Shown: in pieces, positions 1 to 7,700 of the stretch | How the letters are laid out: every line of letters starts with the position of its first letter | Position numbering within the stretch: position 1 is the stretch's first letter | DNA from: Clostridiales bacterium UBA6363 | Lineage (GTDB): Bacteria; Bacillota; Clostridia; UBA1381 | Assembly (NCBI GenBank): GCA_002438865.1 | Contig: DJRJ01000059.1 | Span: forward strand, 1-8,184 | DNA length: 8,184 nt | Direction: 5' to 3' | Position numbers and translations under genes: made by a program | The notes under the pieces: generated by a model | Told to the model about the DNA's origin: nothing | Database searches by the model: none | The model's input: only the letters and a program-made list of their open reading frames with translations

Positions 1-1343
1 TGGCGGCGGCATTGGTGCTGGCTATGGGAACCGTACAGGTATCCGCTTTTGAGGCAGGTCCGACGATTGATCTTAAAGACCCAATCGGAACAAAAACAAA
101 TTTTTCCGATGTTATTAAGACGGGAAAATACCCGACCGCAGGCGTTATCTCATACGCAGTCGGCTGTGATAAGGAAGACGGAATGTATTTTGACGTAGGT
201 CCGACAGTAGCAAAAACAGACGAGGAAGGCAAACCCGTAACAGATGAAGACGGAAATGCGGTAACAGAGGTTAAAAACGATACCTTTGACGGCACAACAA
301 AATATTTCCATATTCCCGGTGTTTCATCAACAGCAGGAACAAAGCGGTTAATCGGTGTGGGTGACGCAGGCTTTCATTATACAAACCGTCCGCTTTCTTA
401 TCCGAATATGAGCAAGGGAAAAATAGAATTTGATATTCGTATTCCGAAACAGCTTGAGTTTACGAACAGCAGCATGGACGGTCAGGGATTTTTGCAGATT
501 GACACAGAGGCAATTGACGAAAACAACAATTCGTCAAACAAAATGATAAAGATTAAGGGATATTATGTTAATACAAATGCACAAACCGGTGAGCAGAGCT
601 TCTATTTACAGACATGGTGGACAAATTCTGACGGAAGCGCTCAGTTTGCGGCAAATCTTGTTGCCGATCAGTGGTATCATTTGGAATTTTGCGTAAGTAT
701 ACCTGATGACAAGGTTGAATTCACATACTGGAAGTATGTTGATAACGGTCAGACTGTTGAAAAGAGATATGCAGGTACAGTATCGTATCCGCTTACGGAG
801 GGCGCACGAAAGGTAAATGCGAACTACGGCACGACAAAGTATGTAATGAGCGGTGCAAGAATTCTTATTGAAAAGGGACTTAGCGTAGACATTTCGGATA
901 TAACCTATTGGAGAGATGAATATGCAATCAAGACTCCTTCGGTTACTGTAACGGACACAAAGGTAAATGCAAGCGTTGATGTTGCAAACAATGCCTTTTT
1001 ACCAAACTGGCATTATAATCAGAATGCAGACCTTGAAGCGGGAGTGGGCTACAAATTAAAGAGCACACAGAGTCCTGTATTCATTTTTGCACAGTACGGC
1101 TCGGACGGTGAACTGCTTGACGTAACATATAAATCAGAAGATATTCAGCCTATACATCGTGCAAAATATCCTGACAGCAGTGTACCGACAAGCTACAAAG
1201 CCATTGAAGAACCTGTGTATACACCTGTATCGGTTGAAATGGATAAAAAAGCAGGTTATGATCATATGAAGGTGTTCGTATGGGATAACACATGGAAGCT
1301 TATACCGTACAGAGGCGTATTCTCAACCGCTGCGGCAGAATAA
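1..1343 (+). CDS. Secreted LamG-like binding protein, 5' partial
   Basis: The frame is open from the left edge and ends at TAA 1341-1343, giving about 446 visible codons. The first residues (AAALVLAMGTVQVSA, 3-47) are the hydrophobic core and AxA-type end of a Sec signal peptide, with likely cleavage before the Phe at 48. The true start therefore lies just outside the window; TTG 12 and ATG 24 fall inside the signal peptide. Roughly 300-930 looks like a LamG/concanavalin-type beta-sandwich: a KIEFDIRIP strand, a Trp-rich strand, QWYHLEF (669-689) and a closing DISDITYWRDEY strand. From about 940 a second beta-module contains FAQYGSDGELLDV and ends in MKVFVWDNTW (1266-1295). This type of module recurs in clostridial carbohydrate-active proteins. 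I see no catalytic domain, so the likely role is extracellular glycan binding, or an accessory part of the system. That role is inference. A lyase missed by eye is possible but unlikely at this size. Gene 2 follows after 22 nt. Confidence 0.8.
   Translation, partial: AAALVLAMGTVQVSAFEAGPTIDLKDPIGTKTNFSDVIKTGKYPTAGVISYAVGCDKEDGMYFDVGPTVAKTDEEGKPVTDEDGNAVTEVKNDTFDGTTKYFHIPGVSSTAGTKRLIGVGDAGFHYTNRPLSYPNMSKGKIEFDIRIPKQLEFTNSSMDGQGFLQIDTEAIDENNNSSNKMIKIKGYYVNTNAQTGEQSFYLQTWWTNSDGSAQFAANLVADQWYHLEFCVSIPDDKVEFTYWKYVDNGQTVEKRYAGTVSYPLTEGARKVNANYGTTKYVMSGARILIEKGLSVDISDITYWRDEYAIKTPSVTVTDTKVNASVDVANNAFLPNWHYNQNADLEAGVGYKLKSTQSPVFIFAQYGSDGELLDVTYKSEDIQPIHRAKYPDSSVPTSYKAIEEPVYTPVSVEMDKKAGYDHMKVFVWDNTWKLIPYRGVFSTAAAE
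216..263 (+). repeat. Two-unit 24-bp in-frame tandem repeat (TDEEGKPV / TDEDGNAV)
   Basis: Two consecutive 8-residue units, TDEEGKPV (216-239) and TDEDGNAV (240-263), are followed by the start of a third (TEV). The DNA copies are imperfect, so the duplication is not recent. The acidic, Gly/Pro-containing composition suggests a solvent-exposed loop within the N-terminal part of the LamG-like region. This pattern (DExGxxVT) is common in extracellular proteins of Gram-positive bacteria, and it has no evident catalytic meaning. Confidence 0.55.
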
Positions 1344-1352
1344 TTAAATACG

Positions 1353-1360
1353 AAAGGTGG
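1353..1360 (+). promoter_or_regulatory. Ribosome binding site of gene 2
   Basis: AAAGGTGG lies 5 nt before ATG 1366, the normal spacing. It decides the start: the in-frame GTG at 1357-1359 is part of the Shine-Dalgarno itself and has no binding site of its own, and ATG 1366 opens directly into a typical signal peptide. Confidence 0.8.
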
Positions 1361-1365
1361 CTATT

Positions 1366-4300
1366 ATGAATAGCAGAAAAATCAGCAAGCTGATAAGCAT
1401 AATCATATGCGCCGCTGTTGTAATGTGTCAGCTGCCGTGTATAGCTTTTGCAGACGCTCCCGACAGCAGTGCAATATTAAAAGACAGCATTGCGCTCAAA
1501 GCAAACTGTTCGAGGTATGTAAAAGGCGGTAATGCGGTAGAGTATTACAATAATGCGGAGTATTATCCGGAATATAAAGACGGAGAATTTATGGTACCGT
1601 TTGACATTATAAAAAACGTTCTCGGCTGTACGGGTACGTATGACGCCAAAAAGGAAACGGCAGAGCTTAAAAAAGACGGCAAGACCGTAAGAATAAGAGC
1701 CGGTGAGGACGGAATTTATTATAACGGTACGGCAAAGTACATAACAAACAAGGCAGAGCGGACAAAAAAAGGAATGTTAATTCCCTTTGACGCCGCCGCA
1801 AAAGGTCTCGGCTACAATATTGCAAAGCGTGCAGATGTTGTTGTTGCCACGCCTTACGATGAAAAAACGGTAACTTCGGTTATCGTAAGCGAGTTTGAAA
1901 AGCTTTTGCAGGGCGATGAAGTCCTTATGAGCTGTGATTTTGAAAACGGCGGCTCGTGGGGATATGCTACATGGAACAGCGGCTCGGCAGAGGTATCCGA
2001 AAGCTCCAGTGCGGAATTTTTCCAGGGTCAGAAATCAATGTACATAGGTACAACGCAAAAAGGCTTTATCGGAATGACAACAAGCAAAGCTTTTGAGTTT
2101 AACCGTGCAAAGAATTACCGTGTAAAAATTGCGGTAAAAAAGACATCGGATTATAAGAACAATGATCTGACGGTGAACGGCTGGTGTTATAACAGCGCAG
2201 GTCAGTTTATCGGCGGATTGACGTTTAACAAGATAAGCACGGAGGAAATTTCAACGGAATGGCAGTGCATTACATATGAAATGCATAAATACAGCACTCG
2301 TCAGGCTGCATATGATGATTTTCAGAAATTCAACATCTCAATTCAGCAGTCAAAGACCGGCAGTGAGGCGGCTTCGGGCGGTGTGTATATAGATAATTTC
2401 GTGCTTGAGGAATATCTGCCGTTAAGCGAAAACGTTGCCTGCGACTTTGTTGCGGACAAATTTGCGGCATGGTATCAGACGGGCGATACGGTAACGTATA
2501 CAACGCAAAATCCCGACGCATTAAAAGCGTTCAAGTCGGTAAAATCAAAATATTACGACAGCGAGCATAAGCTTGTGTACGAACAGGAAAATCCTGTTGA
2601 AAGCGTTATTGAGAGCGGTATAAAGTTTAAGCCCGAAAATGTCGGATTTTACACACTCAATATGTATGCGGTTTCAAGCGACGGTACTGAAAGACCGATT
2701 GCAAACTACTACAGATACTATAACGGACAGCCGGTGGACTTCTTCACAACAGACCGCACCTTTGCGGTGGTTGAGGGAACGTCAAAGCCTATGGAAGAGC
2801 GAAACGATATGCTTATGTTCAGCGGAACGGGCACAGGCGTTGAAAGAGAATTTCAGATTGCCGATATGCTCGGATTTTCAGGCGTAAGAATACATAATCT
2901 TTCCTGGGGCAGCGGCTGGGGAAGCAATACGGGTATAGAAGATAAACAGGGCGTATATAACTTTACCCGTGCCGATATTCCCGTAGCCTTGGCTGAAAAA
3001 TACAATATGAAAAACATAATGGCGAACGTTTTCTCAACTCCCATATGGGCGGTTGATGAAAAGTACCAGGATACAAGCCTCGTAAGCTATATGTATATGT
3101 ATCAGAAGATGGCGCCGGTTGATATGCAGTATCTTGCAGACTTTATAAAGGAATTTTATAACCATTATAAAGGCAGAGTGGACGTTCTCGAATTCTGGAA
3201 CGAGCCGCATTACGGAAATACGGCGTTCTGGGCGGATACGCCCGAAAAGTTCAGTGAGATGATAAAAACATCTTACAAGGCTTTGCGTGAGGTTGACCCG
3301 GACGGCAATATGAAATATGCAACAGCGTCGTGGAACCAGGGTTATCAGCTGTTCCGTGAACTTGCGGAGGATAAGGATTTCTATAACAGCACGGATTACT
3401 TTACATTCCATTCAAGAACAGCAACCGATATTGTAAACTATCGCAAAACTATTGATGATTACGGCTATGAAGTAAAGCCGGAATATGCAACAGAGGAATA
3501 TTTGTATGCAGGATATAAGAAAGGCGTACCCAAGGACCATGATTTAAGCACAATGCATTATATGGCAGCGGCAATGTCGCATATCAAGATGGGTATTAAG
3601 GGTTTTGCGGACTTTGAGCTTACGGACAATATCCCCGATGAAGTGCGTGTATGGTGCGGACAGCAGCCGGGAATGGGAGCGAGCCATACGCTCGGATTAT
3701 TCTCGGTGTTCCCGTATATTGAACCGCATAAAGGTGCGGTTGCGGTATACAACTGGTATAAGTCAATGGGACTTGACTATACGTATGACAAAGAGTACGA
3801 TTTGGGTGACGGTGTAAAAGCGGTGCAGTTTATGAACGACGGCAAGCCGGAACTCCTTGTATGGAGCAGTACAGATAAGGAATTTAAGCTTACGGACAGC
3901 TTAAAGACGGCGGCAAAGGACGATACGTCAATGATAGACTTTATGGGCAGAACGGCAAGCCTTGACGATACTTTAAAGGCTAAGACGGTGTACATAATAA
4001 AAAATCTTGACAAGGACGCTTTGGATAAATTAGAAAGCAAAGCCGATACTGCGCTCAACTCGCAGTATGAGGAGCCGTATTACACCTGTAAGCTTCCGGA
4101 ATACGACGTGCTTGATCCGGAGCTTCCCGAGGATCTTACTTATGTAATAGACAATCCGACGGAAAAACCGTTTAACGAAAAGACTTTCGCATTAAGCGAA
4201 AACGTAAACTGGATAAGCGATAACTGGAATTGGGTAGGAACTCTCGAAAAGCCTGCAAATTATTCTTCAAAATTTGCGGCTCATGTAGATAAGGACGGTC

Positions 4301-4779
4301 TGTATCTGCTTGTTGATACAACTGACAGCACAATCTATACTCCGACCGACGGCGACTGTGATTTCCGTGACGGAATGTGGGAATATGACTCCGTTCAGTT
4401 TGCTGTTGACTGTCTGGGTACGGGTCTTGCATCGCAGAGAGCCGAATTCCAGGTGGGAATATTCAAGGGCGAGCCTATAATCTACAAACATTCGGCTCCC
4501 GATATAGGATTTAATATGGTTTCGGGCTGGTCAAACTCGAATACCCAGCTTAAGGGCGATTATGTCCGTATAGACAAAACCGATCACGGAAATATATACA
4601 AGATATTCGTTCCCATGAGCGAGCTGTTCCCGTTCCAGTATTCCGAGGCGAGCGAATTTATAAGATTCTCGCTGCTTGTAAACAACAACGACGGAAACGG
4701 AAGATGCTATAACGAATGGAGCTCCGGTATAGGCGGAGACAAAGACCCGAAGCAATTCGGAGCAATAAAGTTTAAATAA
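1366..4779 (+). CDS. Secreted modular clan GH-A-like glycoside hydrolase with CuAO-N-like, CBM4/9-like and CBM9-like domains
   Basis: Complete, 1137 aa, TAA stop. Residues 1-29 form a Sec signal peptide (Lys/Arg start, hydrophobic core, likely cleavage after AFA29). About 35-170 resembles the copper amine oxidase N-terminal domain, with MVPFDIIKNVLG, an Ala-Glu-Leu-Lys-Lys-Asp-Gly-Lys-Thr-Val strand and MLIPFDAAAKGLGY. No oxidase catalytic domain follows, so the domain serves as an accessory or anchoring module. About 186-350 is a CBM4/9-like sandwich (SCDFENG start, GVYIDNFVLEE end), followed by a second beta-domain (352-465). About 472-800 is the catalytic barrel. FWNEP gives putative acid/base E613 after the clan-typical Asn612, H682 is on a later strand (FTFHSR), and putative nucleophile E710 sits in ATEEYLY, 97 residues after E613. 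Strand 8 appears to be DFELTD (E751, D754), then SHTLGLF and PYIEPHKGAVAVYN (783-796). About 805-885 is a small beta-domain. About 926-1137 is CBM9-like, with MWEYDSVQFAVD and a GIGGDKDPKQFG tail. Known of the clan: retaining hydrolysis with two Glu. The substrate and family are unknown; GH39-like is my closest guess. Gene 3 is a neighbouring paralogue. Confidence 0.88.
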   Translation: MNSRKISKLISIIICAAVVMCQLPCIAFADAPDSSAILKDSIALKANCSRYVKGGNAVEYYNNAEYYPEYKDGEFMVPFDIIKNVLGCTGTYDAKKETAELKKDGKTVRIRAGEDGIYYNGTAKYITNKAERTKKGMLIPFDAAAKGLGYNIAKRADVVVATPYDEKTVTSVIVSEFEKLLQGDEVLMSCDFENGGSWGYATWNSGSAEVSESSSAEFFQGQKSMYIGTTQKGFIGMTTSKAFEFNRAKNYRVKIAVKKTSDYKNNDLTVNGWCYNSAGQFIGGLTFNKISTEEISTEWQCITYEMHKYSTRQAAYDDFQKFNISIQQSKTGSEAASGGVYIDNFVLEEYLPLSENVACDFVADKFAAWYQTGDTVTYTTQNPDALKAFKSVKSKYYDSEHKLVYEQENPVESVIESGIKFKPENVGFYTLNMYAVSSDGTERPIANYYRYYNGQPVDFFTTDRTFAVVEGTSKPMEERNDMLMFSGTGTGVEREFQIADMLGFSGVRIHNLSWGSGWGSNTGIEDKQGVYNFTRADIPVALAEKYNMKNIMANVFSTPIWAVDEKYQDTSLVSYMYMYQKMAPVDMQYLADFIKEFYNHYKGRVDVLEFWNEPHYGNTAFWADTPEKFSEMIKTSYKALREVDPDGNMKYATASWNQGYQLFRELAEDKDFYNSTDYFTFHSRTATDIVNYRKTIDDYGYEVKPEYATEEYLYAGYKKGVPKDHDLSTMHYMAAAMSHIKMGIKGFADFELTDNIPDEVRVWCGQQPGMGASHTLGLFSVFPYIEPHKGAVAVYNWYKSMGLDYTYDKEYDLGDGVKAVQFMNDGKPELLVWSSTDKEFKLTDSLKTAAKDDTSMIDFMGRTASLDDTLKAKTVYIIKNLDKDALDKLESKADTALNSQYEEPYYTCKLPEYDVLDPELPEDLTYVIDNPTEKPFNEKTFALSENVNWISDNWNWVGTLEKPANYSSKFAAHVDKDGLYLLVDTTDSTIYTPTDGDCDFRDGMWEYDSVQFAVDCLGTGLASQRAEFQVGIFKGEPIIYKHSAPDIGFNMVSGWSNSNTQLKGDYVRIDKTDHGNIYKIFVPMSELFPFQYSEASEFIRFSLLVNNNDGNGRCYNEWSSGIGGDKDPKQFGAIKFK

Positions 4780-4788
4780 TTATCATTC

Positions 4789-4794
4789 GGAGGT
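4789..4794 (+). promoter_or_regulatory. Ribosome binding site of gene 3
   Basis: GGAGGT ends 4 nt before ATG 4799, a near-consensus Shine-Dalgarno. It fixes the start of gene 3: the alternative ATG at 4795 overlaps the spacer, is only 1-2 nt from the site, and hits TAA after three codons. ATG 4799 opens into a signal peptide. The site lies in the 19-nt gap after gene 2, which supports translation from a shared transcript. Confidence 0.8.
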
Positions 4795-4798
4795 ATGT

Positions 4799-7700
4799 AT
4801 GTTTAAGAGAGTAATTGCGGCGTTTGTATCGGCGGTTATGCTTACGGGTACAGTAAATATCGCATATGCCAAAACAAACGATTTGAGCGCAGAATTTCTG
4901 GGAAAATCATATGATGCGGCGTCGTATAAATCGGACAATAACGCAATATCATCAAGCATTGATGTGCTCGGTGAGGGTGTGGAGTTTGTCGGAAAAACCT
5001 ATATGCATACCTCTTTGATGTTTGATGAGCTTACGGAGGAATGTAAGCTTACATTGGGAAATGATACGGGCGTGTTTGCCGAGGCGGCTTTAAAGCCCTC
5101 GGCAAACGGCGCAGAATTATACATAGGCGGCAGCAAAAGAGCAGATGTGCTGTCGGGACTGTGGCTTGACGTGCAGATGATGTACGACACCGCCGCATCG
5201 GAGGCGAGAATAGTTGTTTCCGATTACGGCAGTGTAATTGCGGACGAAACGGCGGCGGTAAGCGGCGAACCGCTTTCCGCCGTGCGTCTTAATCCGGGGA
5301 GCGGCAGTGCGGTTTATGCAAAGGACATTACGGTTAAAAGGAGCATTGTTTCCTCCGACGGGGCAAGTGTTCTGTCGAAGTGCGGCAATTACGTAACGGC
5401 TTTTGCAAAGACCGATAAAAACAATTATATTTATCTTGTGCAGATGCGTAATGGTGTTTTGGAAAACGTCACCGTAAATAAAAACACATCGGACAGCGGT
5501 TATGCCGAGGTTTTTGCAAAAAACACATACCAAACGGGCGACTGCTATTATGTGTTTGTGTGGAACGAGCTTCTCACACCTCAAAAGACATATGAAAAAG
5601 TCACCTCAAGCGAATTTGAAGCGTTAAAGGCAAGTGCAAGCGGTACGCTTTCGGTTTCCGATGCGGTTTGCGGAAAAAGTACGGTGTTCACCGCCCGGAC
5701 GGAAAATTCCTCGGCGGAGAAAATAGTTTCGATTATAAAGGACGGAAAAAGCATAGCGGAGCTTGACGAAGGTAATCTTTCGTATACGTTTTCGGAGCCG
5801 GGAACATATACGGCGTATCTCTATGAAAATAACGGAAAAAATCTTATTCCGGCGGCAAGCCTTACATTTTACGTCTATCCGCACAATGCGGACACGGACA
5901 CGTTTATTTTTGTGCTCGAAAAGAATTATTATGTTAAAAACGGCGTAAGAACAAGCTTTTCCGACGGGTATGTTCCGCTCGTGTATAACGGTCACGTGTA
6001 CCTTTCGGAGGACGTGTTAAAATCGCTTTTTGCGCTTGAATTTAAAGACGGAAAAGTATACGAAAACGGCAGCATTAAAGCCGAGTCGGCGAACGTTTCC
6101 CAAAAGGACGGCATAAAGTCCGCATCGGATATATGCCGTGCGGCGGGATATATTATATCGGAAAAAGACGGCGCCGTATGTATTTCAAAACAGTCGGCGG
6201 ATATTTCAGTTTACGAGGACGTTATGTATGACTATCTTGCAAAGTCCTCATTTGAGAATTTCAAACCGTCGTGGAACAAAATAGAATACCCCGAAGGCTG
6301 GGGATTTTACGATTGGTCAACTTCGAGCAATTCGGACGCTTTCGGAGCGGAGTATAACGACAAAACAGACGGCGAAAACAGCGCCTATATTGATGCTGTT
6401 CAGTCGATGTTTGCGGGATTTTCGTATAATACAAAGTTTACGAGAGAGGATTTGGACGGATATTTGTACAGTTGTACATTTGATGTAAAAGCAAGCGGTG
6501 ATTTATCGGGAATTGAGCCGTTTGCGGCATTGTCGCTCGAAAAGGACGGTGCTTTTATCGGAATACCGCAGGCAACTCAAACGCAGATTACGGGAAACGG
6601 CTGGCAGACGGTAAAGGCATATTTCACATCGAAAATATTTAATCAGTATGATTTTGACACTGCAAGGCTTGTTGTGGGAATAAAAAATACATCGGAAAAC
6701 AACGCAAGCGGAAAGATGTATATAGATAACCTCAAATTCAGAGAGGAAAGCGTTCTGACCGAGGCAACGGCGGCTGAAATCGTGTGCAGTGATTTTGCGT
6801 CATGGTACACTTTGGGCGATACCGTAACATACACAAGCACCGATGCGGAGCTTGACAGCTTCAAAAAAATCAGGGGCATAGTGTATGATATTGATAACAA
6901 TCCTGTGTATGACAATGTTATGTCGCTTAGAACTTTCAAAAACAAGGGATTTACCTATATACCGCAGAAAAACGGATATTATGAGATTGAATTTTACGGT
7001 ATAAGGGAAGATGAAAGCGAAAGTCCGATTATAAGCTGTTATACATATACGGACGAAAATCCGTACAGGCTTTACACGCTCAAACGGCACAGCTTTGCGG
7101 TTGTAAAGAGCAGCGCAAAGCCAATGAGCGAACGCTCGGATTTGCTTATGTTAAGCGAGGACGCTTATGATGAGAACAGAGTGCGCCTGGCAGATATGAT
7201 AGGATTTTCGGGCATAAGATATTTTGTTCCGTGGGGAAGTACGGTAACAAATAAAGGCTTTCAGACAAGCGAAACAGAATTTGACTGGACAAACCCCGAT
7301 TTGCAGAAAGAGAATATAGACAAGTACGGTTTCAAAAACAGAATAGCGTGTGTTTTAAGTACACCCAAATGGGCGGCACGCAGCGGTATTGAGGACAAGT
7401 ACACCGCAGTAGGATATTATTACGCAAACTGCACATTGCCGGCGAAAAACGAATACATAACCAACGGATACGGCGCATTTGCAGAGCGTTATAAAAATGC
7501 CGTGGACGGTATTGAGGTATGGAACGAACCGTACTATAATCAGTATGCGTTCTGGCACGACGGTGCGGATAATTTCGTAGCGCTTACCGAAACGGCATAC
7601 AAAGCAATAAAGGCAAAAGCTCCCGATATGACGGTGTACAGCGCAGGCTTTAACCTGGCGGGACCGTTCTTTGAGGAACTTATGACTCACGACAATTACA

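Noticed and set aside
12..26. TTG 12 or ATG 24 as the real start of gene 1
   Set aside because: Both are inside the hydrophobic part of a signal peptide whose positive N-terminus must lie upstream of the window; the frame is open to base 1.
1357..1359. GTG as the start of gene 2
   Set aside because: The GTG is part of the Shine-Dalgarno sequence of ATG 1366; starting there would leave the gene without a binding site.
1344..1365. Terminator or promoter in the gaps 1344-1365 and 4780-4798
   Set aside because: The gaps are too short, contain no inverted repeat with a T-run, and are largely taken up by ribosome binding sites.
1465..1875. Gene 2 as a copper amine oxidase
   Set aside because: Only the accessory N-terminal-type domain is present; there is no oxidase catalytic domain, and the protein's core is a barrel with a WNEP glycosidase motif.
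2639..2887. Alternative + strand open frames inside genes 2 and 3 (also 3605-3817 and 5763-5948)
   Set aside because: Out of frame within well-supported coding sequence, low-complexity or Arg-rich translations, no ribosome binding site.
4795..4806. Tiny upstream open frame ATG-TAT-GTT-TAA overlapping the start of gene 3
   Set aside because: It sits 0-2 nt from the Shine-Dalgarno, too close for initiation; most likely chance overlap with the spacer.
5561..5569. Trp-Asn-Glu at gene 3 residues 255-257 as a second catalytic WNEP-like site
   Set aside because: It is followed by Leu-Leu instead of Pro, lies in the FVWD-type beta-module outside the barrel, and corresponds to the non-catalytic VFVWD motif of gene 1.
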